Positions 42,247-49,827 of a stretch of DNA of 64,000 bases are shown in pieces. The stretch covers positions 23,744 through 87,743 of the forward strand of contig JAFTNU010000040.1 of the NCBI GenBank assembly GCA_017451735.1, written 5' to 3'. This DNA is from Clostridia bacterium (GTDB lineage: Bacteria; Bacillota; Clostridia; Oscillospirales; CAG-272). The position numbers and the translations under genes are program-made. Under the pieces are notes generated by a model. That model did no database searches and was not told the DNA's origin. It worked only from the letters and a program-made list of their open reading frames with translations. The number at the start of each line of letters is the position of its first letter. Within the stretch, counting starts at the first letter, position 1.

Positions 42247-42829
42247 CCTTTCCACCACCTGCCAAGTAACTGCCGGCTTTTCACCCCGTGAGAGTTCTCG
42301 GCACTCACGGCTACCATCCATATCCCCCCCTTTCCCGGAACCCCAGAGCCCAACGGGCTCCGCATCCCCACCGCCGGGGCGGTGGACTTCATGCTCCTTC
42401 GGTCCCTGCTTCCCATCGCGTCCTTTCGCTCGCGAGGGATATTCAGACCTCCGGTGTGATTCCTTCATGCTCCTTTCGGTTGCCCTGTTCCCGAAGATGA
42501 AGCAGCACTGTAGACCCGCAGGGTCAAGGGATCAGACGAAAAAGTTTTCCTACCTTAAAAGTCGATCTCAGGAAAAGTTTTTCGGCCCCTTGACCATGCG
42601 AGGATACTGTGCTACGATTCGAAGCGGAACTGGGAAACAGAAAGGTGCGGGAAGAACACTCAAGGTAGGAATATCCGAGCAAAAGAGCGAAATCCGCGTC
42701 CCGCCATCCGCAGATGGCGAAATCCCAACATTTGAAGTAAAAGGTAGAGCAAACGGTCTGGGGGCGCGGGAGCCAGCGGGTCAGCGGCCCCGCGCCCCCA
42801 GTGCTCTCCTTGAAGGAAAGGAATAGGAT
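42247..42829. other. gene-free provirus region with long inverted repeats, upstream of transposase
   Basis: I see no convincing gene in this 580-nt stretch. It holds an imperfect inverted repeat 42522-42595 and a GC-rich perfect 13-bp stem CTGGGGGCGCGGG/CCCGCGCCCCCAG (about 42758-42801) just before the transposase ribosome site. Such structured DNA may be a viral origin, packaging signal or transposase binding region. Frames on both strands here look like shadows. Confidence 0.45.
42522..42595. repeat. long imperfect inverted repeat in provirus
   Basis: GGTCAAGGG-(6)-CGAAAAAGTTTTCCT (42522-42551) pairs with AGGAAAAGTTTTTCG-(2)-CCCTTGACC (42570-42595) across an 18-nt loop. There is one central mismatch per arm and no T-run. 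Confidence 0.7.
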
Positions 42830-43888
42830 ATGGCATACAAGCGCATCACTTACACGCTCCGACTGGAGATAGAACGCTTCTACAACACGTTCCACATGAA
42901 CGCCGTTCAGATTGCCAAGCTGCTTGGCTACTCACATGTCGCTATCTATGCCGAACTCAAAAAAGGCTATTGGATGAAAAGAAATTCCGATTGGACCGAA
43001 ACCAAGCAATATAGTGCAGACAGAGCCCAGCAGAATGCAGATTTTAACAAAACTACACGTGGCGCCCAGCTTAAAATAGAAAACGATCACGACACCCTCG
43101 CCGTGATCGAAAAATTGATGCTCAAGCGCAAACTCTCTCCCGCTTCTGCCCTCGCCACCATTGAGAGAGAACATATTCCCGTAAAAACCAAAATGTGCGT
43201 TACAACCCTTTACCATTACATTGATAAAGGACTTTTTCGCCGTCTCACAAATAAGGATCTTATCTATAAGGGTACAAGAAAAAGAAAATACCGCAAGGTA
43301 GAGAAAGCGAAAACTCCACCTCGCGGTACTTCTATTGATTTTCGTCCTCCTCACGTTCTCAACCGGGACGAATTTGGTCACTGGGAACTTGATAGCGTGA
43401 TCGGCAAAAGAGCTAAGGGCCAAACGCTCCTTGTCCTCACAGAGCGAAAAACGCGCTTTGAGCTTGTTTTCCGTTCTAAGGATAAAACGGCCGCCTCCAC
43501 CGTAAAGATGCTGGACAGGCTTGAAAAACGGCTTGGTACACCCAAGTTTAAGAAGATTTTCAAAACAATTACGTGTGATAATGGATGCGAGTTTGCGGAC
43601 TATGAAAATATGGAACTATCGACCAGAGGTAATTCCCGTAGAACAAGCGTTTATTACTGCCACCCATATAGATCTTCTGAGCGTGGATCCAATGAGAACC
43701 AAAACGGCATCCTCCGGCGCTTCATCAAGAAGGGCACCGCTATATCACATTATACCGATGCGGAAATAGCTCAGGCACGCGATTATTTGAACGACATGCC
43801 CCGCAAACTCTTTAATTGGGAAACGGCCCGCGAACGCTTTAATGCCGAGCTTGCCACCCTCGGAATAAAATTTTTTGAGAAAATTTAA
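42830..43888 (+). CDS. IS30-family transposase, candidate provirus integration enzyme
   Basis: This 352-residue DDE transposase has an N-terminal helix-turn-helix (MNAVQIAKLLGYSHVAIYAELKKG), as in IS30. The catalytic triad lies in FGHWELDSVIGK (first Asp), ITCDNGCEF (second Asp) and SSERGSNENQNGILRRF (Glu). Length is normal. The ATG 42830 follows GGAAAGGAATAGGAT. The stop codon is only 14 nt from the right 20-bp repeat, and the sequence after it (AATTTAATTTAGGGGTTGAC) resembles an IS30-type right end. Some filamentous phages, such as Spiroplasma plectroviruses, carry IS30-like transposases, so this is the likely integrase. An independent IS copy inside the phage is the alternative. Confidence 0.85.
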   Translation: MAYKRITYTLRLEIERFYNTFHMNAVQIAKLLGYSHVAIYAELKKGYWMKRNSDWTETKQYSADRAQQNADFNKTTRGAQLKIENDHDTLAVIEKLMLKRKLSPASALATIEREHIPVKTKMCVTTLYHYIDKGLFRRLTNKDLIYKGTRKRKYRKVEKAKTPPRGTSIDFRPPHVLNRDEFGHWELDSVIGKRAKGQTLLVLTERKTRFELVFRSKDKTAASTVKMLDRLEKRLGTPKFKKIFKTITCDNGCEFADYENMELSTRGNSRRTSVYYCHPYRSSERGSNENQNGILRRFIKKGTAISHYTDAEIAQARDYLNDMPRKLFNWETARERFNAELATLGIKFFEKI

Positions 43889-44676
43889 TTTAGGGGTTGA
43901 CATTCACGGAAAACATCATGTGCGGCAAGCGCCTCCCGCTTGCTCTCACCCAAAGCATGATAGGCCAACAGCTCATGCGTCAACCCGCGGGCGGCACAGT
44001 AGGCCCGAATACGCTCCACCTCTTCCCCCTGATTGAAATCGGGGATCACAGGGGTACGGATGATCATTTTTTTACCCGAATTTTGCAAACGGTCCAGATT
44101 TTTTAGGATCAATGTATTGGAAACACCGGTTCCGCGACAGTGAAGCGCGCTGTCAAGCGCTTTGATATCATACAAAAAAATATCTGTATAGGGCAGAACT
44201 CTCTCAAAGGCCGCATACGGCACATTTCCCGCAGTATCTACCGCCACCGAAACGCCGTTTTTCTGACACCGTTCCGCCACATTCGCCAAAAAATCGGGAT
44301 AGAGCATGCACTCGCCGCCCGAAAAGGTCACACCGCCGCCCGTGGCATGATAATAGGGCTTGTCGGCCAGGATCGCGGTCAGCAATTCCTCCACGGTATA
44401 AGGTTTGCCGTAAAGCCTTCGCGCCTCCGTGGGACAGCCCGTGACGCAAGCGCCGCAGACCGTGCAGGCCGCAGGCGAAGCACAAACCTTGGCACAATTG
44501 CCACAGCCCATGCACTTCTCAGCAAAAAAAGCAATTTGGGCATCGGGGGACTTCCCCTCCGGGTTGTGGCACCAGAAGCAGTTCAGATTGCACCCCTTGA
44601 AAAAGATCACGGTACGCACACCGGGGCCATCATTCAGCGAAGCGCGCTTTATATCAAAAATCAGCGGTTTTTTCAT
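43885..44676 (-). CDS. glycyl-radical enzyme activase (radical SAM), C-terminus altered by provirus
   Basis: This 263-residue radical-SAM protein has the cluster motif GCNLNCFWC (Cys29/33/36). A two-[4Fe-4S] ferredoxin insert, CMGCGNCAKVC...CTVCGACVTGC (55-81), is typical of activases for glycyl radical eliminases rather than PFL itself. It should abstract a hydrogen from the Gly of the enzyme encoded at 45635. The start ATG 44676 lies 4 nt after the aldo/keto reductase stop, so translation is coupled. The natural end appears to be ...AHDVFRE-Arg-His-stop, as read across the left repeat. The integrated copy reads ...AHDVFRE-Cys-Gln-Pro-Leu-Asn-stop. The change is beyond the catalytic core, so activity probably survives. 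Confidence 0.88.
   Translation of the reverse strand: MKKPLIFDIKRASLNDGPGVRTVIFFKGCNLNCFWCHNPEGKSPDAQIAFFAEKCMGCGNCAKVCASPAACTVCGACVTGCPTEARRLYGKPYTVEELLTAILADKPYYHATGGGVTFSGGECMLYPDFLANVAERCQKNGVSVAVDTAGNVPYAAFERVLPYTDIFLYDIKALDSALHCRGTGVSNTLILKNLDRLQNSGKKMIIRTPVIPDFNQGEEVERIRAYCAARGLTHELLAYHALGESKREALAAHDVFRECQPLN
43903..43922. repeat. right 20-bp direct repeat of provirus (attR)
   Basis: TTCACGGAAAACATCATGTG, identical to 30524-30543, lies inside the last codons of the activase gene. Inverted GACA/TGTC tetramers would flank the core in the rejoined circular phage. Confidence 0.85.
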
Positions 44677-44680
44677 ACCG

Positions 44681-45616
44681 TTATGCACGATTCAAGAGCT
44701 CCAGTTCCGCATCGGTGAGCTCCAGCTCCACCCCGCGGAGATTGTCAAGAAAATGCTCGACGCGGGAAGAGGAAAAGAGGGGGATGACCCGCGGAAAGCC
44801 CTCGCAACGGTAAAGGTTGACCATCCATGCCACCGCCAGGGCGCTGGGATTGACCCCCTTCTCCCGTGCCATCTCCCGCAGGAATGCCAGGCGCTCTCCG
44901 CCGATCAGATCGGCCGGGAGGCGCTCGTCCTTCTCATAGCCACCCTTCGCCAGGCAAGAATAAGCCACCAGGGGAATGCTTTTATCGCGCAAAAAACGCA
45001 ACCGCTCGCGGGAGGCCGTCTCGTTGAAGGTGTATTTCGGTGCCACGTCGGACCGGGGATAGAGATAAGTGAATTTTTGTTGCATAACGGTGTACGGGGT
45101 CAATTCTTTCATATTTGCCACCGTATTCGCCTCGGCAAAGCGCCAGGTGTCATAGTTACTGCCGCCAAGGCACCGCACCTTGCCTTTTTTCACAAGGGCA
45201 TGAAATGCCTCCATCGTCTCTTCAATTGGAGTGCTCATGTCATCGGTATGGGCATAGTAAAGATCCACATGATCGGTGCCCAATTTGCGCAGGGATTCGT
45301 CGATCCAGTACTCGATCTGCTCCTTTTTCAGTCCGGCCCCCCGGCCGTGGCGGTCAAAGCCGACCTTGGTCGCCAGCACCACACGGTCCCGGCACCTGCG
45401 CTCGCGGAGCCACTCTCCCAGGAGTAGCTCACTCTCATCTCCGGTTCCCGCCCAATGCGCATAATTGTTGGAGGTGTCGATAAAATTACCGCCCATATCC
45501 ATATAGGCATCCAGCACGCGGTAGGCATCCTCTTTGGAGGTGGTTGTACCGAAGTTCATGGCCCCCAGGGCCGCAGGGGCCACGCAAAGCCCGTTGGAAA
45601 GTTGTATTTTTTTCAT
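44681..45616 (-). CDS. aldo/keto reductase
   Basis: This 311-residue NADPH-dependent oxidoreductase has a TIM barrel. The catalytic Asp-Tyr-Lys-His set is visible as FIDTSNNYAHW (Asp/Tyr), VLATKVG (Lys) and LYYAHTDD (His). ATG 45616 follows GAGGAGAACGG. Placed between a glycyl radical enzyme and its activase, it probably reduces the aldehyde or ketone that the radical dehydration releases. The substrate is unknown. Confidence 0.9.
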   Translation of the reverse strand: MKKIQLSNGLCVAPAALGAMNFGTTTSKEDAYRVLDAYMDMGGNFIDTSNNYAHWAGTGDESELLLGEWLRERRCRDRVVLATKVGFDRHGRGAGLKKEQIEYWIDESLRKLGTDHVDLYYAHTDDMSTPIEETMEAFHALVKKGKVRCLGGSNYDTWRFAEANTVANMKELTPYTVMQQKFTYLYPRSDVAPKYTFNETASRERLRFLRDKSIPLVAYSCLAKGGYEKDERLPADLIGGERLAFLREMAREKGVNPSALAVAWMVNLYRCEGFPRVIPLFSSSRVEHFLDNLRGVELELTDAELELLNRA

Positions 45617-45634
45617 ACCGTTCTCCTCTTTTTG

Positions 45635-47863
45635 TTATTTTAACCGCTCAATAATGTCATCCTGCAATCGCCGGCAGATATCCACAAACACGCCGCTGTA
45701 GCCTGTGACGCGCACCCGAAGATCCCGATGATCGTTGGGGTGCTGTTGGGCGTCGATCAGGGCATTCACATCGGCGGCGGTCACCTGAGCGTGAAGTCCG
45801 CCCCCACTGAAATAGGTGGCAAGCAGTGCGGCGAACAGTGCATGCCCTCCCTCACCCGCATAATCCTTGGGGTCAATATCCAGATTCAGCGCACCCGAAA
45901 GGAACCCGTCGGCGGGAATACTCAGCATGGCGTTGAACATAGCCGTGATACCGTTGATGCAGGAGCCGTTGGCCGGGCGGGCGTTCTGTGAAAAGGGTGT
46001 ATGCGCCAACCGTCCGTCGGGAGTGGCACCAAAGCTCTCGCCCATTTTCAAATGCCAGGTGTCGCTTTGCAGGCACGGCTCCAGAAAGAGCCCTTGCCGC
46101 TCCAGATACGGGCGACTTTTTTCAATGATCATACGAGCGGCGGTTTCGGCAAGGCGCTTGACATGAGCATTGGAATGAGCCGTGTCACTGCCGTACTTGG
46201 GCACATGGCGGCAAAGAGCCAGCAACTCCGGATACCCTTTGAAATTGGCATCGGTAGCGATGAGCAGATCCTTTAGGGTCAGTCGCTTTTCGATAAAGAC
46301 CAGCTGATCCACGGTTATGATGCAGTCGGCCACCGAGCCGAACATATAGAAGGACTGAAACTCAAAATGATATTTGGCACCCGCAGAAAAGCAGGCAGCA
46401 TCCCGCACCGAATCGGCATAAAAGCAGTCTCCGAATGTAAGAACGGCGGCAGGACGGCGACGGCGCACCTCCAGCTCGTGGGAAAGATGTGCCAGCTTGC
46501 GATCGATGAAATCCGCCATACGCCCGAAAAAGCCCGCATAGACATCCTCGATGGTGATCCCCTGTGCCTCCCGCCCGGCCAGCTCACGCAGTACGATCAT
46601 CAGATCCTCGGGCCAACCGTGCTCGGCATTCATGCGCATATAGGGGATGCGCAGTTCCTTTGCTTCCTCCGAAGAGTTATAGGCATGATATTTGTCGGAT
46701 TTGGGGCCGATCAACATCCAGCCGGCCTTGACTCCAAGACCGGGCCAGTTGCACCCGAAATGGATGTATTGACGGGCATCGTTCTCGGGAATCCCCAACC
46801 GTTGATAGGTTTTCAGCACATTGCCGTCATTGTAGTACATCAACGATGCGCTCTGCAAGGATTTGCCTGTCAGCACCCGCCAAAGATCGGGATAGGCCTT
46901 GTCCATTCCCTTGAAATACCGCACCACCGCAACGGGATTTTTGAACGCGGGAACAATGCACTCGGCAAAGAGCAGAGTCAGATCATTCACTGCGCTCTTC
47001 CCTTTTTCGTCGGTCCCCGCCAGCAACAGATATTGCGGTGCGTCAAAGCAGCAAATGCGGTCAAAGGTGGTGGAATTGGTGGCATCCCCCACCTGGTGCT
47101 CGCCCCGTCCCATGATCAGATTGTGCTTGCAATAATAATCGGTGATATATGCCGCTGCCTCCTCCCGGGTCATCCGCCCCGCCTCCAGATCGGCCCGATA
47201 CAGCGGATACAGGATCTGATCCAGCCGCCCCAGGGTCAGAGTTGGATTGGGCGTGATATAGGCGCAATCCACAAGGGTAACGATCCAAAGTAATTGGAGC
47301 GCGGAATAAAAATCATCCGGTCGCTCGGTGGCAGCCTTTTTCATGTTTTTTGCCACCCGTTCCATGCCTTTTTTCAAAGCGGCATCGGCATAGCGGAGCA
47401 TAAAATCGCGCAACGCATCGTAAATTTCGATCACGCTCTCAAGAAACGCACGCTGATCGGCATCGGTCCTTTCCGCAAGGGATGCACATGCCCGTGCACG
47501 CAGACCGGGGAGCCCGTACTCCACGATCTCATCCCACTCATAGGAGCAATGCCCCGAGGAAAAAAGCACCTGCCGCTTGGGATGATCGGGATGCTTGAGA
47601 AAGGCCTGAAATCTTTTCTCCTCCTCTTGGGTGAGCAGACGATCCACACACCGCCCGACGATCAGATCATAGGGCTCTATGGGAGTAGAAACGCGGGAAA
47701 GCAGTACGGACAGAAAGCGGGCAAAGCGCTTGGGCTGAGGCAGCTCCTTGCACGACGACTTGATCTCGTCCAAAATGAGAAAGCGCTCGGCGCTGGTAGC
47801 CAGCAGAGGCTTTTGCGTCAAGGCCGCTTGTGCCTCGGCAACATTCGGGTTCAGATCATACAC
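45635..47863 (-). CDS. glycyl radical enzyme of atypical class (PFL-like family)
   Basis: This 742-residue radical enzyme has the C-terminal glycyl radical motif RVTGYSG (Gly721). The thiyl-radical loop is HFGCNWPGLG (Cys371). Eliminases such as glycerol and propanediol dehydratase or CutC have Cys-Val-Glu here, and PFL has Cys-Cys. Asn-Trp in place of Val-Glu removes the general base, so it should be a different reaction class. The start GTG 47863 was chosen because GGGGGGAG lies 8 nt upstream; another GTG three codons earlier has no proper spacing. Operon order: DMT transporter, this enzyme, aldo/keto reductase, activase. It is oxygen-sensitive and cytoplasmic. Confidence 0.9.
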   Translation of the reverse strand: MYDLNPNVAEAQAALTQKPLLATSAERFLILDEIKSSCKELPQPKRFARFLSVLLSRVSTPIEPYDLIVGRCVDRLLTQEEEKRFQAFLKHPDHPKRQVLFSSGHCSYEWDEIVEYGLPGLRARACASLAERTDADQRAFLESVIEIYDALRDFMLRYADAALKKGMERVAKNMKKAATERPDDFYSALQLLWIVTLVDCAYITPNPTLTLGRLDQILYPLYRADLEAGRMTREEAAAYITDYYCKHNLIMGRGEHQVGDATNSTTFDRICCFDAPQYLLLAGTDEKGKSAVNDLTLLFAECIVPAFKNPVAVVRYFKGMDKAYPDLWRVLTGKSLQSASLMYYNDGNVLKTYQRLGIPENDARQYIHFGCNWPGLGVKAGWMLIGPKSDKYHAYNSSEEAKELRIPYMRMNAEHGWPEDLMIVLRELAGREAQGITIEDVYAGFFGRMADFIDRKLAHLSHELEVRRRRPAAVLTFGDCFYADSVRDAACFSAGAKYHFEFQSFYMFGSVADCIITVDQLVFIEKRLTLKDLLIATDANFKGYPELLALCRHVPKYGSDTAHSNAHVKRLAETAARMIIEKSRPYLERQGLFLEPCLQSDTWHLKMGESFGATPDGRLAHTPFSQNARPANGSCINGITAMFNAMLSIPADGFLSGALNLDIDPKDYAGEGGHALFAALLATYFSGGGLHAQVTAADVNALIDAQQHPNDHRDLRVRVTGYSGVFVDICRRLQDDIIERLK

Positions 47864-47881
47864 AGGCTCCACTCCCCCCTT

Positions 47882-48838
47882 TTACAAAATGCTCATAGCC
47901 ACAATGCCGAAAAGGGCAATCACCGACCCCGTAATACTGCGCCGGGTAGGCTTTTCGCCAAAGAACAGCATGGCAGTGATATTGACGGTAATCAGGCATC
48001 CGCCCTTGATGACGGGATACAGGATCTGAGACGGCATACCGTAATCGTTGGTGGCAACGGTCTGAAAATAATTGGCGGCAAACATGCATATCGCCATGAT
48101 GATAATATGGGGCATGGGACGCTTGCATGGGGCAAAAAGCCTGCAGACGTATCCCTTTTTTTCTGCCGCGGACAGCCCGACATATTGCCAAACGGCAAAG
48201 CCCGCAAAGCAAAGAAGCAGAATGGCCGCGGCAAAAGCATATGTATAAAAATGGTAGACCGATTTGGGATAAAAGGCACCGTGCGCCTGCGTCCCTGCTT
48301 CGGTATAATACTGCTTATAAAGCTGCTGACAGAAGGAGGAAAGTCCATCCCCCAGAGCCGCCAGGATCACAAGCAGGCCCCCCATCCATCCGGAGCCCTT
48401 CCCCGCACTCTTACCGTATCCCGAAAGAATCGCCGTTGCAGCAAGGATCAGCACAAAGCCCACCATTTTCAGGGGCGAGATCGCCTCACCGAACAGAATG
48501 GCGCATAGCACGGCGGGCAGAATCGACCCAACCGTCAGAGTGACATCCACGGTAACCATGGGATTCTTTTGAATGGCCAAAAGCCACCCCACCAGAAAAG
48601 CCGCATTGGCGGCACCCGAGCACAGACAGATCCAAAGCATTCCGCCCTCGACGGCAAGCTGTGCTCCTGCCGACTCCAAAAACACAACACCAAGCCCGAT
48701 GACGATGCAAAACAGCATACGCAACAGATTGAACAGCAAGGGATCCCCCGCACCGCTGATGTAACAGCCGGTCTTTTTGCCGCAATAGCCCTTGACGGTC
48801 AGGCAAAGCAACGCCATGATCAAAAACAGATAGGCCAT
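47882..48838 (-). CDS. DMT-superfamily (EamA-like) transporter
   Basis: This 318-residue membrane protein has ten predicted helices in two repeats, as in EamA/RhaT-type drug/metabolite transporters. NPMVTVDVTLTVGSILPAVLCAILFGEAISPLKMVG and the second-half LITVNITAMLFFGEKPTRRSITG are the paired internal-repeat signatures (FGE). Start ATG 48838 has AAGGGAG 7-8 nt upstream. It is the first gene of the glycyl radical operon, and so probably imports the substrate. It is divergent from the AraC regulator. Confidence 0.88.
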   Translation of the reverse strand: MAYLFLIMALLCLTVKGYCGKKTGCYISGAGDPLLFNLLRMLFCIVIGLGVVFLESAGAQLAVEGGMLWICLCSGAANAAFLVGWLLAIQKNPMVTVDVTLTVGSILPAVLCAILFGEAISPLKMVGFVLILAATAILSGYGKSAGKGSGWMGGLLVILAALGDGLSSFCQQLYKQYYTEAGTQAHGAFYPKSVYHFYTYAFAAAILLLCFAGFAVWQYVGLSAAEKKGYVCRLFAPCKRPMPHIIIMAICMFAANYFQTVATNDYGMPSQILYPVIKGGCLITVNITAMLFFGEKPTRRSITGSVIALFGIVAMSIL

Positions 48839-48934
48839 ACCCACACTCCCTTCACACGTTTACATTCTATCAAAAACGTGCGAAAAGGCCATATATTTTT
48901 GAGCACAGGCCTGGATTTTTGTAAACAAACCGAC

Positions 48935-48963
48935 TTGATTTTTATCTCAGTGCGCGGTATAAT
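48935..48963 (+). promoter_or_regulatory. promoter of AraC-family regulator
   Basis: TTGATT (48935-48940), 17-nt spacer, TATAAT (48958-48963). The opposing operon promoter in this 147-nt gap is weak (TAGAAT without a clear -35), as expected for an activator-dependent promoter. Confidence 0.75.
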
Positions 48964-48985
48964 AAAAACAAACGGAGGTGAGCAT

Positions 48986-49825
48986 ATGCGTCTGATCGAG
49001 CCGGAGGATCTGCGGCATGCAGATCTGTTTTGCGGCCGCCCCGAGGTCTTTCCCGAATCCTGGGCAAGCCGCAAGCATTTTTCGCTTTACAAAGAGACCC
49101 CGCGTCCCTGCTGTGCGCTTTTCTTCATCAAAAGCGACATACGGGTCAGCTTTTTTTCACATTCGGGTGACACGGTGATCGCGCGACGGGGGGATGTGGT
49201 ATTCATCCCGCAGGGGGCGCTTTACCACGTGAGCGTGGAGGGCGGAACGCCCAATTGTATCGACACCTACACCGTCAACTTCAGCCTGCTGGATCATGCG
49301 CACGAATCGGTTATTCTGTCCGAGCACATCCGTCTCCTGTCCACCAGATCCGAAGGGCTTGTGGAACTGCATTTTCAAAAACTGAACGAGGCGGTTCACG
49401 ACTCGGATGAGGGCGGCAATCTTCTCTCGGTCCGCGCCGCTCTTTACGCCTTGCTGGATGCAGTGGTATCCGCCGCATCGGGCGCTCCCGATGCCTATTA
49501 CGCCATCCGAAGGGGCGCTGATGCCCTGTGCCGTGAATGGAACCGCAATGAAAAAATCGAGACCTATGCCGCCCTGTGCGGGGTCAGCAAGGCCTATTTT
49601 TACCGTTGCTTTCGGGAATGGACGGGCAAAAGCCCTGTGGAATACCGCAATGCACAGCGCTTATCCAACGCCGAGACCATGCTCCGCCATACCGATATGC
49701 AGATCCGCGAAATCGCCGAGATCATCGGCTTTGAGGATCCCTTCTATTTCTGCCGCATCTTTGCCAAGCGCTTCGGACTATCACCGCAAAAATACCGCAT
49801 GACCGCCCGCGGGAGCGAGGGGTGA
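48986..49825 (+). CDS. AraC-family transcription regulator
   Basis: This 279-residue regulator has an N-terminal cupin effector-binding domain (DVVFIPQGALYHVSVEGG, about residues 70-90). A C-terminal double helix-turn-helix follows (IETYAALCGVSKAYFYRCFREWTGKSPVEYRN and IREIAEIIGFEDPFYFCRIFAKRFGLSPQKYR). ATG 48986 follows ACGGAGGTGAGCAT. A much longer frame upstream is a shadow of the transporter gene. Divergent placement suggests that it activates the transporter/glycyl radical operon in response to that pathway's sugar or polyol. Confidence 0.9.
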   Translation: MRLIEPEDLRHADLFCGRPEVFPESWASRKHFSLYKETPRPCCALFFIKSDIRVSFFSHSGDTVIARRGDVVFIPQGALYHVSVEGGTPNCIDTYTVNFSLLDHAHESVILSEHIRLLSTRSEGLVELHFQKLNEAVHDSDEGGNLLSVRAALYALLDAVVSAASGAPDAYYAIRRGADALCREWNRNEKIETYAALCGVSKAYFYRCFREWTGKSPVEYRNAQRLSNAETMLRHTDMQIREIAEIIGFEDPFYFCRIFAKRFGLSPQKYRMTARGSEG

Positions 49826-49827
49826 TC

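Larger units (their letters stand above)
30524..43922. mobile_element. inovirus-like provirus (about 13.4 kb) with IS30-type transposase
   Basis: The element is bounded by identical 20-bp repeats. Contents: Rep_trans-type initiator, small protein in the SSB position, small basic proteins, four secreted or membrane proteins including a collagen-like one and a 639-residue pIII-like one with signal peptide and C-terminal anchor, a Zot/pI-like membrane ATPase, a 32-residue membrane peptide, several small early genes, many hairpins, and an IS30-family transposase at the right border. Replication initiator plus morphogenesis ATPase plus membrane-bound structural proteins, with no capsid, terminase or tail genes, is the filamentous-phage pattern. 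Divergence from classical members is large, and the ATPase arm runs opposite to the structural arm. Confidence 0.75.

Noticed and set aside
42212-42826. Plus-strand frame of 204 codons before the transposase
   Set aside because: The composition is low-complexity and follows DNA inverted repeats. No ribosome site or recognisable domain is present, so I treat the region as structured non-coding DNA.
30524-43922. XerCD/dif-type integration as an established explanation
   Set aside because: The 20-bp core does not resemble the Gram-positive dif consensus, so I only list Xer as an alternative to the transposase.
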